IMG/VR virus record: IMGVR_UViG_3300028653_000056
Coordinates: 1 to 23,824 of that record
Direction: 5' to 3' (one strand)
DNA from: a virus
DNA: 23,824 nt
Shown here in pieces: positions 9,001 to 16,393 of the stretch. Made by a program: the position numbers and the translations under genes. How positions within the stretch are numbered: position 1 is the stretch's first letter; the number at the start of each line of letters is the position of its first letter. The notes under the pieces are model-generated. The model searched no databases. It saw nothing but the letters and a program-made list of their open reading frames with translations, and was not told the DNA's origin.

Positions 9001-12000
9001 CGTTATTTCTGATCCAAGACTACACACTTGGTTAAAGCAATTTGGTAAGGCTAAGGCGAAGTTTATTCCACGTGATTTCATGATGGTCTCACAGAGGCAG
9101 TTACGTATTCTCGCAGATGCTCTGTTTGAGGGTGACGGTGGGGTCTATTACAGAGAGAAAGATAATCACACTAGGTATGAACTATTTACATCATCACAGA
9201 GATTATCTGACGACTATCAAGAACTGGCACTAAAGCTTGGTATGTCTGCCAATGTCAAGCCTCAGAAAGGAGAATACGGAACTGAATACGTAGTACGTTG
9301 GTCTCTGAAGGATGAGGTGTGGACTAATAACGATCGTAGATTTGATAATGAGAGTTGGGTAGATTATGTTGGTCGAGTCTACTGCGTGGATGTACCTAAT
9401 CATGTGATCTATGTGCGCAGAAATGGCATTCCGGTATGGTCCGGCAACTGCATCGTACCAGATCATGAGGCCCCATACACTAAGGATGGCAGGCCCCTAG
9501 ATGTGCTATTAAATCCACTGGGGGTGACTGGTAGAACTAACCTTGGTCAGGTACTAGAGGTTGCTGCAGGTAAGATTGCGGAGAAGACGGGCAAGACCTA
9601 CTTTACTAAGAACTTCAAGCCGGATGCAGATTTACATGCTCAGGTCACACAAGACCTGGCTAAGCATGGATTGACAGACAAAGAAACCGTCTTCGATCCT
9701 ATGAACGGAAGACCCATGGGTGATGTTCTCGTGGGCCCCATGCATATGCTCAAGCTTCATCATCAAGTGGAGAAGAAACTAAGTGCTAGAGCTTTAGGCT
9801 ACGGCTATGCCTATGACAGAAACAAAATACCTCAAGGTGGTGGCCCACACGGTGCTCAGTCTTTAGGTGTACTGGGTTTATACGCCATGCTGGGGCATGG
9901 AGCAGTTGCCAACCTGCGCGAGATGAACACTTGGAAAAGCGATGCAGGGCAGGGAGATCAGTTCTGGACTGCTCTGCAAGCTGGGGAAATGCTTCCTACA
10001 CCTAAACCTACGTTTGCATATAATAAGTTTATCAGCTTGATCAAGGGTCTGAATGTGAACGTGGAGAAGACTGGTAACAGCTTGATACTTTCTCCGATGA
10101 CGGATAAGCAAGTACATGAGATGAGCAACGGAGAGCTCAAAGACCCATCCAAAATGACAATTGCTAAGACCATGCGGCCTGAACCAGGTGGTCTCTTTGA
10201 TCCCAAAATTACGGGTGGTTTGGAAGGAGATCGGTGGTCACACTTTGTTTTGCCTGAGGCATTTCCAAACCCAGTGTTTGAGGGGGCTATAGTAAAACTG
10301 ACTGGTATCAAGACCAGTCAGTTTGATGGATTGATTGGAGGCACCTTAGCTTACGATCCTGCTACTGGTAAAATTGGCGACCCTTTGAAGATGAAGGGCG
10401 GATTAGTAGGAGGTAAGGCTTTCAATGCATTGCTGGGTAAGATTGACGTGAAAAAAGACCTAGCAGCTGCCTTGGAGAAGTTACAGAAGCCTACACTCAA
10501 GGGTTCTTACTTGGACGACGCCAATAAGAGAGTCAAGTTCTTGAAGGTGCTGGATAGATTAGGCGTCAGTCCAAAAGACGCATACATGATGCAGAGTGTG
10601 CCTGTGCTTCCACCATCCATGAGGCCACTACCCATCCTTCCAAATGGTACGATCAGTGAGGAGGACATCAATGGCCTGTATAAGAGCCTGCATTTGACTG
10701 CATCCAGATACGCAAAGATGTCTCCACTAATACCAGACGAAGATCAGTCTAAGGTGGAGCTAAGGCAAGAAGTGTATGATGGCCTACGTGCACTGTCTGG
10801 TATAGGTAGTTTCCCCCGTGGTAATCGTAGAGGTATCTTGGACTACATTGCGGGTAAGCGATATGTAGATGGAGTAAAGACTGGCCCTCCAAAAGAGGGG
10901 TTCTTCCAGGAGCAGTTGGTTACACGTAAGCAAGACATGACCATGCGCGGAACGATCATTCCTGAGCCGTCTCTAAGTTTGGATGAGGTAGGTATTCCTA
11001 AGTCTGCGGCACTCGAGTTGTACAAGCCTTTCGTTATTCGAGAGCTACGAAATTTAATGGGCATTTCCCCACTTCAAGCGCAGCAGAAGATGAGTGAGGG
11101 CGGAGATATAGTAGATCGAGCGTTGGACAGGGCTATACTTAGCCGTCCTATATTGTTGAAGCGAGACCCTGTACTACATAAGTATGGTATTCAAGCATTC
11201 AAGCCTCGTATCGTCAGCGGAAAAGCAGTACAGATTCATCCCCTAGTAACTAGCGGTTTCAATGCTGACTTCGACGGCGACTCTGTCCTAGGCGATATTC
11301 TAGTTGCACATCTAGATAAGACTGGGTGTGCTGAGGGCATGCCGCACACTGGAAGACTTTTTTCATATAAGATCATAGATTTAGCAAACTTCCCTCACCT
11401 GCCTGATCCGATTAGGACAACCGAGACAGGTGTTACTGTTTATGCTGTACCGCCCGGTACATTTGTTCCGGCATTTGATGGTGGCGCTTTCGATATGTCC
11501 GAGGTAACTGAATACTCGGTGCACCCGAACTGCGAGGAATGGAGGATAGAAACGGAAAGAGGCCGGGAAATGTTTGTATCCGAAGATCATAGCCTGGCGC
11601 TCCTTAACCCGGCCACCTTAGAAGTCTATGATGCTGTGCCTTCAACTGCAGAAGGTATGTGGTTACCGACTTTGCGGTATTTGAATCCTGGCCCAGCACC
11701 GGTACCGTCTTTGCCGGGCGTCGCAACAAAAAATGATAGGGCGCTAGCCATGCTGGAGGATGTGCCTGCTACATTTGATGTTGGTTGGTTTCTAGGTACA
11801 ACAGTAGGTGATGGTTGGGTTTCACAACGAGGCCCAAGTAAAGACTTTTTAGGCAAGCTCAAGGATGAGTCGGTAGTAGAGAGCCGTTCTGTGTTTCTTG
11901 CATATGGGGCAGACGGTAGGGACGTTGCAGATAAGTGGGATAATGTTGGTAAGTACATTTCTCAGAAAACACGTACGGGGGATATCTCAGCACCGCATAA

Positions 12001-14812
12001 GTTTGGGGAATACGAATGTCAGTCCTTCAAGTCAAGCATATGTTCTACTGCTCTAGGTCTGTGGCTAGAGCCCTTGATTGGAAAGGGTGCTGCTAACAAA
12101 CACCTACCTGATGGCTTTCTACATTTCCCTGTAGAGTTTCGCCAGGGGCTTTTCTGTGGTTTGATTGATACAGATGGTACTGTAAACTGGAGTAACGGAG
12201 TTAACAAAGCTCCGCAGTTCTCTATGTCATACAGCACTGTAAGTCCGGACTTGACAGAAAGTATACAACTTCTTGGTTTGTCTTTAGGGCTAGTACCTAG
12301 TTGTACAGCTACCCATACTCCGGCCGGCAAACCATCTTGGGTTATTACATTCTCTATTCGTACTGTGCAGGATGCTGATTGGATCAAGCTGGAACATACT
12401 GACAAGAGGGCAGCCCTAGAAAAGTTGCGAGACTCTAGTAAAGTAATATACGGTAGATCTGATCAAGTACCACTTCTAGATGCTGCCAAAGAAGAGTTGC
12501 TGGAGCACTTGCGTACTCTTGGTGCTGCCAAACGTAAAGGGCATGGCCATAATGCAGCCGCTTTTTCTAGCTACACAGTCCTCAGACAATCCAATGGCGG
12601 TGTAAGCCGTATCACTGTGCAGAATTTGAATGATTTGATTGATCAGTCTACCCGTTCAGAGTATCTCTCTAGGTGGTTTGCTCTCGCTATGAATGCAGAT
12701 GTTGGTTGGGATAGGGTAGTAGCCTCCAAAGCGACTGGTGAGATAAAAACCATGTACGATCTAAAGGTCCCAGGACCTTGGACCTTTACCATGGCTAATG
12801 GTGCTGCTGTTTGGGACTGTATGGGAGCTTTTGTACCAGTCGGTTCAGAGGCTGTTGCTGAAGCACACAAGATGTTTCCCTCTAACAACCTGTTTAGTCC
12901 TGCCACTGGTAAGCTGATGTACTCTCCTTCTGGCGAGAGTAGATTAGGGTTGTATGGGCTTACACGTGCAGGGGCTGCTACTAGTCACGAGTTCTCTACC
13001 ATTCAAGATGTAGAAACTGCGGTGAGAAAGGGCACTGTCAAGCTAACAGATCAAGTGAAGGTTGGTGGCATACACTCTACCGTAGGTAGGTTCATGGTGG
13101 CTGGAGCTTTACCGGAGAGTATGCGAGGAGAGTATCTTGGTAGGAAGGAACCTCTCAATGCATCAGCACAAGAGGAGCTGATGACTCGCATTGCAAAGGA
13201 ACACAAGAACGAGTATGGGCAGTCTATAAACAAGCTCAAAGATCTGGGAAACATGTGGGCCACTCAGACTGCGTTCTCTGTTGGTATGTCAGAGTTAGCT
13301 CCTGATAGAGAAGCAAGGAATAGGATTCTTGCCAAAGCGGACGATCAGGTATCCAAGTTAACTGGTGCAACCAAAGATGCAAAGACTGTTGAGATATATG
13401 CTAAAGCAACAGATGAGATGGATAAACACTTTAGGGCTATTTCGGAAGAGGGTAACAACCTGATGCTGTTGCACAACATGGGTATGAAGGGTGGTACGAA
13501 TACTATTCGTCAGATACGTGCCGCGCCGATGCTCATGGCTAATCACAAAGGAGAGATTATACCTAGCCCTGTACGAAAGTCTTATGCCGAGGGACTAGAT
13601 ATTGCCGGCTATTGGACAGCCACAAGTGGTGGCCGTAAGGGTGTTATCCAAAAGGTTCAGGCAGTTCAAGAACCTGGTCATATCACCAAGCAGGTAATGA
13701 ACTCTACTATGAATAATCTCATCTTAGATCATGACTGTGGAACAGATAAGGGAATTTCTCTTTCTATTGATGAGAAGGACATTTTAGACCGATTCACAGC
13801 CGCAGATGTCAAGCTCGGTAATAGGATTATCAAGTCGGGCACGCTTATTACACCAGAACTCAGGAGTGCTTTCCGGAACAACAACGTGGGCAAGGTAGTC
13901 GTCAGGTCTCCACTTCGTTGTTTGCATGGACCTGGACTGTGTCAGAAATGTTTTGGCTATACTGAGGATGGTCGATTGCCAGAAGTAGGATTAAATGTAG
14001 GTGTACTTGCTGGTCAAGCCATAGGTGAGCGCGCTACTCAATTGGCTATGAAGGCTTTTCACCAAGGGGGCACTGCATCATCCAAGTCTTCACTAGTAGA
14101 TCAGTTTAACCAAGTCCAGGACTTGTTGCTGTTCCCAAAGCAGTTGCCAGGCTCAGCTACCCTCAGCACCGTATCTGGAAAGGTGACTAAGATTGAGAAA
14201 GACTCAGCCGGTGGTCACAACGTGATCATAGAAGAAGAACGTCACTACATCCCACAGTCGAGAGGGGTACCAGTGTATGACAAGAAGCCGTTGGCGGTCG
14301 GTACAGAGGTCAAGAAAGGTATGCCCATTTCAGAGGGCCGCGTGAACCCACACGAGATGTTGCCCTTAACTGGTATTGAACCAGTGCAAGCCCTATTGGC
14401 CAGCAATCTTGCTGACATGTATGAGGGGCAGGGAATTCGTAGACGTAATCACGAGGTTGTGATCAAAGCTCTTACTAACCTCACCAAGATTAAAGACGCA
14501 GGTTCTTCTACTCATTACATTCGTGGCGACTTCGCGCCCACCACATTTGTGTCCTCACTGAATAGGGGGATGGCTAAGGGCGAGCATCCCATAGTTCATG
14601 AGCCTATACTTAAGGGCGTCAATGTTTTGCCGTTAGATATGCAGGAAGACTGGATTGCAAAACTCAACCACGAGGGTCTGGCAAATACTGTAATCGATGC
14701 TGCACAGCAAGGGTGGAGATCAAACCTGCATAGCCTCCATCCAGTGCCTGCTGTGGTATATGCTGCAGAGCTAGGAAAACCCCCCAAAGATTTGCCAGGA
14801 TACTTCTACTAA
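6086..14812 (+). CDS. Fused beta-beta' DNA-directed RNA polymerase with two inteins
   Basis: The 2908-residue precursor fuses homologues of both catalytic subunits of cellular RNA polymerase. Beta motifs: NRSTMAGRQ (499-507), YEDGIV around Glu632-Asp633, GRHGNKG (774-780), the GRPLDVLLNPLGV region after intein 1, and LREMNTWKSD (1277-1286). Beta' begins near RPEPGGLF (1364-1371) and continues with a MRPLP element (Arg1513), HKYGIQAF (His1698) and the Mg2+-chelating NADFDGD (1726-1732). It then has a bridge helix (GMKGGTNTIRQIR, 2466-2478), a zinc site (Cys2551, 2612, 2619, 2622) and a trigger loop (MKAFHQGG, with His2659). The beta' N-terminal zinc site is absent. Removing intein residues 784-1121 and 1733-2244 leaves about 2058 residues. 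It would transcribe phage genes; its place among structural genes raises the possibility of virion packaging. No sigma-like protein is seen nearby. Confidence 0.95.
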   Translation: MARIVPAEGFDLLKDRVQKAVSGLFPIVGKKNTLELHDVAVRDDLDSGDFRSQKAAKLEGKSWAVPVEATLSLKDNATGRVVDRQKIKLMSLPKTTNRYSYIVDGQEYQVDNQWRLKPGVYNMVKADGALESHFNAPGGGFKVHFDPASHAFSMEYGNSNIPLKPLLHAMGVPEEEVEKRWGKDIAVANHADMPKALSKFYKADTGLKPSSTMTPEDTRAHFWQVMDNTKMNPDVNMLTLGKAHSNVTGAALLDASDKLLKISRGDAKPDPRDAIMFKDLHSMEDFAAERITRGSKDILRKIGNTVDKKDKVRDIIAPDTFNKHVRLMFTKNSLASTPSQTNPLEMISAQFKTTITGEGGIKSEHTVSDEAKLIDPSHLGFLDPIHTPEGKDTGITLRLPIGVTKKDHDVTIKMYNLHTGKNEDVNPTIAYKSHVVLPDQVKWVDGKPVPIGPSIKISGIENEIYDGSMKGADYVMRDPMQMFSFASNLIPFMPADHPNRSTMAGRQMEQAVSLLHREAPLVQSLAGAHSFEHMVGGFASHHTRDDGTVTQIKPDAIVIEGEDGKRREVHIYDHFPLNEDKAFLHSTPLVKVGDKVKAGQIIADTNFSRGGVLAMGNNLRVGFMPYKGLNYEDGIVVTESAAKKLTSEHLHRHTIERDVSHVLDKRKFQAYIPTGMNRSQADKLDDEGVIKPGTVVMPGDTLIAALRASNESEKREDVQLSKLHKSIVRPFKDASVTWDNDYPGVVKEVVKTGADVAVHVKTEEPLEIGDKICGRHGNKGIVTCHDESTEILTDQGWRYFKDLDRTELICTRNILGEIEYQQPTAYIDQPHKGRMYKYAGRRLDVLCTPEHNHYVRGRGQEQFKLLSAEKCFGLPKIHVRTGKWYGVDLDKIVIPGRPRNSNHQAEEFCESREYDADDFLEFFGYWITEGCLGNDSHITIAQTKEIHPDVYVKITAVLQRMGYSTCEQPTVIVISDPRLHTWLKQFGKAKAKFIPRDFMMVSQRQLRILADALFEGDGGVYYREKDNHTRYELFTSSQRLSDDYQELALKLGMSANVKPQKGEYGTEYVVRWSLKDEVWTNNDRRFDNESWVDYVGRVYCVDVPNHVIYVRRNGIPVWSGNCIVPDHEAPYTKDGRPLDVLLNPLGVTGRTNLGQVLEVAAGKIAEKTGKTYFTKNFKPDADLHAQVTQDLAKHGLTDKETVFDPMNGRPMGDVLVGPMHMLKLHHQVEKKLSARALGYGYAYDRNKIPQGGGPHGAQSLGVLGLYAMLGHGAVANLREMNTWKSDAGQGDQFWTALQAGEMLPTPKPTFAYNKFISLIKGLNVNVEKTGNSLILSPMTDKQVHEMSNGELKDPSKMTIAKTMRPEPGGLFDPKITGGLEGDRWSHFVLPEAFPNPVFEGAIVKLTGIKTSQFDGLIGGTLAYDPATGKIGDPLKMKGGLVGGKAFNALLGKIDVKKDLAAALEKLQKPTLKGSYLDDANKRVKFLKVLDRLGVSPKDAYMMQSVPVLPPSMRPLPILPNGTISEEDINGLYKSLHLTASRYAKMSPLIPDEDQSKVELRQEVYDGLRALSGIGSFPRGNRRGILDYIAGKRYVDGVKTGPPKEGFFQEQLVTRKQDMTMRGTIIPEPSLSLDEVGIPKSAALELYKPFVIRELRNLMGISPLQAQQKMSEGGDIVDRALDRAILSRPILLKRDPVLHKYGIQAFKPRIVSGKAVQIHPLVTSGFNADFDGDSVLGDILVAHLDKTGCAEGMPHTGRLFSYKIIDLANFPHLPDPIRTTETGVTVYAVPPGTFVPAFDGGAFDMSEVTEYSVHPNCEEWRIETERGREMFVSEDHSLALLNPATLEVYDAVPSTAEGMWLPTLRYLNPGPAPVPSLPGVATKNDRALAMLEDVPATFDVGWFLGTTVGDGWVSQRGPSKDFLGKLKDESVVESRSVFLAYGADGRDVADKWDNVGKYISQKTRTGDISAPHKFGEYECQSFKSSICSTALGLWLEPLIGKGAANKHLPDGFLHFPVEFRQGLFCGLIDTDGTVNWSNGVNKAPQFSMSYSTVSPDLTESIQLLGLSLGLVPSCTATHTPAGKPSWVITFSIRTVQDADWIKLEHTDKRAALEKLRDSSKVIYGRSDQVPLLDAAKEELLEHLRTLGAAKRKGHGHNAAAFSSYTVLRQSNGGVSRITVQNLNDLIDQSTRSEYLSRWFALAMNADVGWDRVVASKATGEIKTMYDLKVPGPWTFTMANGAAVWDCMGAFVPVGSEAVAEAHKMFPSNNLFSPATGKLMYSPSGESRLGLYGLTRAGAATSHEFSTIQDVETAVRKGTVKLTDQVKVGGIHSTVGRFMVAGALPESMRGEYLGRKEPLNASAQEELMTRIAKEHKNEYGQSINKLKDLGNMWATQTAFSVGMSELAPDREARNRILAKADDQVSKLTGATKDAKTVEIYAKATDEMDKHFRAISEEGNNLMLLHNMGMKGGTNTIRQIRAAPMLMANHKGEIIPSPVRKSYAEGLDIAGYWTATSGGRKGVIQKVQAVQEPGHITKQVMNSTMNNLILDHDCGTDKGISLSIDEKDILDRFTAADVKLGNRIIKSGTLITPELRSAFRNNNVGKVVVRSPLRCLHGPGLCQKCFGYTEDGRLPEVGLNVGVLAGQAIGERATQLAMKAFHQGGTASSKSSLVDQFNQVQDLLLFPKQLPGSATLSTVSGKVTKIEKDSAGGHNVIIEEERHYIPQSRGVPVYDKKPLAVGTEVKKGMPISEGRVNPHEMLPLTGIEPVQALLASNLADMYEGQGIRRRNHEVVIKALTNLTKIKDAGSSTHYIRGDFAPTTFVSSLNRGMAKGEHPIVHEPILKGVNVLPLDMQEDWIAKLNHEGLANTVIDAAQQGWRSNLHSLHPVPAVVYAAELGKPPKDLPGYFY
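8435..9448 (+). other. LAGLIDADG intein in the beta half of the RNA polymerase
   Basis: This 338-residue insertion (polymerase residues 784-1121) directly follows GRHGNKGIVT. Block A is CHDESTEILT with Cys784. Block B is TPEH with His851. The C-terminus is WSGN1121, followed by Cys1122. Penultimate Gly replaces the usual His. LAGLIDADG helices are FLEFFGYWITEG (919-930) and ALFEGDG (1012-1018), with acidic residues intact. Splicing restores GNKGIVT-CIVPDHEAPY, which aligns with bacterial beta. The +1 Cys replaces the residue (usually Lys) found there in bacterial beta. Confidence 0.92.
11282..12817 (+). other. Atypical Ser1...Asp LAGLIDADG intein in the beta' catalytic loop
   Basis: This 512-residue insertion (polymerase residues 1733-2244) directly follows NADFDGD. 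It starts with Ser1733 in SVLGDILVA, matching block A but with Ser in place of Cys. Block B is SEDH with His1835. Block F is MYDLKVPGPWTF. The C-terminus is VWD, with Asp2244 where Asn is usual and Trp where His is usual; Cys2245 follows. LAGLIDADG motifs are VGWFLGTTVGDG (1899-1910) and QGLFCGLIDTDG (2020-2031). Splicing yields NADFDGD-CMGAFVPVG, aligning with bacterial NADFDGDQMAVHVPLS. It is the longest of the four inteins, with roughly 150-200 residues between the second motif and block F. Confidence 0.9.
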
Positions 14813-14853
14813 TGCATAAACCACCCAAAGATATAAGAGGGGCGGTCTGAGCT

Positions 14854-16098
14854 ATGGCCGCCTCCTTCAAGAACTCGGCCGCTAGAACGGGTAATAGAAC
14901 AGCCAGGTTCGAAACGGGTGTGGTTGCAAGTGTGAATGTCCAGAACATGACAGTGGATTGGACTGCCCAGCATAGTGGGAAGCAGATGGCTGGGGTGCAG
15001 GTGATGTCGCCATACTTACACTACAACAATGGGGAGGGTTTCTCCTGTTGCCCGGAAGTAGGGGCAATCTGTGTTCTGTGCTGGCCTTCAGACGAGGAGT
15101 CTCCCTTCGTCATGGGGTTCATCACAGCTCCTGAGATAGTGGGGGCTGTGTCTGGAGATGTGCAACAGGAGTCACAAGACCCGGACGTAGAAAGTCCTGA
15201 CGACATGCCTCCAGCTCAGACTACCAACTCAGGCGGTACGACCACACCCAAGACTACAGATGCCAGCTATCGTGCTGGCCGTCCAGTGATGAACCCAGGG
15301 GATATATGGATACAGGGTAGGGATGAGAACTTTTTGATCTTAAAGAGGGGTGGAGTACTACAAATAGGATCTACGAACATTTGTCAACGCGCCTATGTTC
15401 CCATCTCTAACTTCATTCGTGACTTTTGTGAGAACTACGAGCTCAACACAGCAGCTGGCTCTTTGTCTTGGTTAGTACACCCGGTAGAGAGAGATCCTGG
15501 GGGCAATGCACCCACAGAGTTTACCCTTCTTACCAGAGAGTTCGCCCAAGATAAAAGTGCCTCCATTAAGGTGAGCGTGGGCTCTCTGGATTCTGAACCA
15601 ACTCCTCCAGGTGGTCCTGATGGCGATAAAACGTACATAGAAATTGTGATTGCACCAGGAGCTATGGATCCTTCTAGTGGTGTAGTATCGGGAGACCCAG
15701 TCTATGTACTTAGGCTATCTAAGAATGGCTACTCTTACTCCATGCAGGCTGGCTCTCGTACGATAGAGGTGAAGCAGAATGATTCCTTAACGGTTGGCGG
15801 TAACCAAACCATTCAGGTAACTAAAGACCGTTCAGTAACTGTGCAAGGTAAGGTTACTGAAACTATCACAGGTGAACATAATATTACTGGTTCAGACTCA
15901 AGCACCGAGACTTGGGGTAAGATCAAGACAATCACGGCAGCCCTCACTAAAATAGGTGGTCCTGACGCTTCCGAGCCAGGCGTTCTTGGGCTACAGTTAT
16001 TGCAGTGGCTTGCTACTCATACACATGTGCCGTACTCTCCACCTGTACAGGCTGGAGCACTGCAGTCCATACTTGCTAAGAAAGTGATGCTCAAATAG
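14854..16098 (+). CDS. Baseplate spike protein (gp5/VgrG/gpV-like)
   Basis: This encodes 414 residues of a predicted trimeric tail-tip spike used to pierce the host envelope. Residues about 18-92 resemble the N-terminal OB-fold of baseplate assembly protein V and VgrG (ETGVVASVNVQ ... GFSCCPEVGAICVLCWP ... PFVMGFI). A Pro/Thr/Asp-rich linker follows at about 95-135. The C-terminal part contains short repeating strands of the beta-helix type (DSLTVGGNQTIQV, DRSVTVQGKV, ETITGEHNI). It ends with an ATHTHVPYSPP tip-like segment. No lysozyme domain is present. AGAGGGG upstream serves as the ribosome site. The family assignment is from pattern recognition, but the domain order is characteristic. 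Confidence 0.82.
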   Translation: MAASFKNSAARTGNRTARFETGVVASVNVQNMTVDWTAQHSGKQMAGVQVMSPYLHYNNGEGFSCCPEVGAICVLCWPSDEESPFVMGFITAPEIVGAVSGDVQQESQDPDVESPDDMPPAQTTNSGGTTTPKTTDASYRAGRPVMNPGDIWIQGRDENFLILKRGGVLQIGSTNICQRAYVPISNFIRDFCENYELNTAAGSLSWLVHPVERDPGGNAPTEFTLLTREFAQDKSASIKVSVGSLDSEPTPPGGPDGDKTYIEIVIAPGAMDPSSGVVSGDPVYVLRLSKNGYSYSMQAGSRTIEVKQNDSLTVGGNQTIQVTKDRSVTVQGKVTETITGEHNITGSDSSTETWGKIKTITAALTKIGGPDASEPGVLGLQLLQWLATHTHVPYSPPVQAGALQSILAKKVMLK

Positions 16099-16101
16099 AT
16101 C

Positions 16102-16383
16102 ATGCCTCTTGTTGCTTCCGCAATGTCTGATGCCATCTTTGCTTTACTGGTAGCAAAGCCTATAGGCACTAAGCCTGTAATGTCTCCCATTCAGACTCCC
16201 AAACCTGATGGCACAGTAGATGTGAAGTCGACAGTCACGGCACTGTTACCTGTTACGTTGGACCCGACTTTAGCAAAACTGATCGCAGACTCAGTAGCCA
16301 CAGCTGTATGTGCACAAATGACATCTGCTGCATTGGTTGTGGGAACTTGCTCGGTAGGACCAGTCACTGGTCAAATCACGTGA
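16102..16383 (+). CDS. Small baseplate-linked hypothetical protein
   Basis: This encodes 93 residues, rich in Ala, Val, Thr and Pro, with no charged clusters. The first 20 residues are hydrophobic but broken by Lys and Pro, so a true membrane anchor is doubtful. It starts 3 bases after the spike stop without a clear ribosome site, implying coupling; an in-frame ATG about 24 bases later is an alternative start. Small proteins ending in a Gly/Thr/Val-rich strand (GPVTGQIT) often sit beside spike genes in tailed phages. A structural role is inferred from position only. Confidence 0.7.
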   Translation: MPLVASAMSDAIFALLVAKPIGTKPVMSPIQTPKPDGTVDVKSTVTALLPVTLDPTLAKLIADSVATAVCAQMTSAALVVGTCSVGPVTGQIT

Positions 16384-16393
16384 GGAGATCAAA

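Noticed and set aside
6086-14812. Bacterial chromosome rpoB-rpoC locus
   Set aside because: No ribosomal-protein neighbours; it is flanked by portal, spike and terminase genes, and the polymerase lacks bacterial domains such as the beta' N-terminal zinc site.
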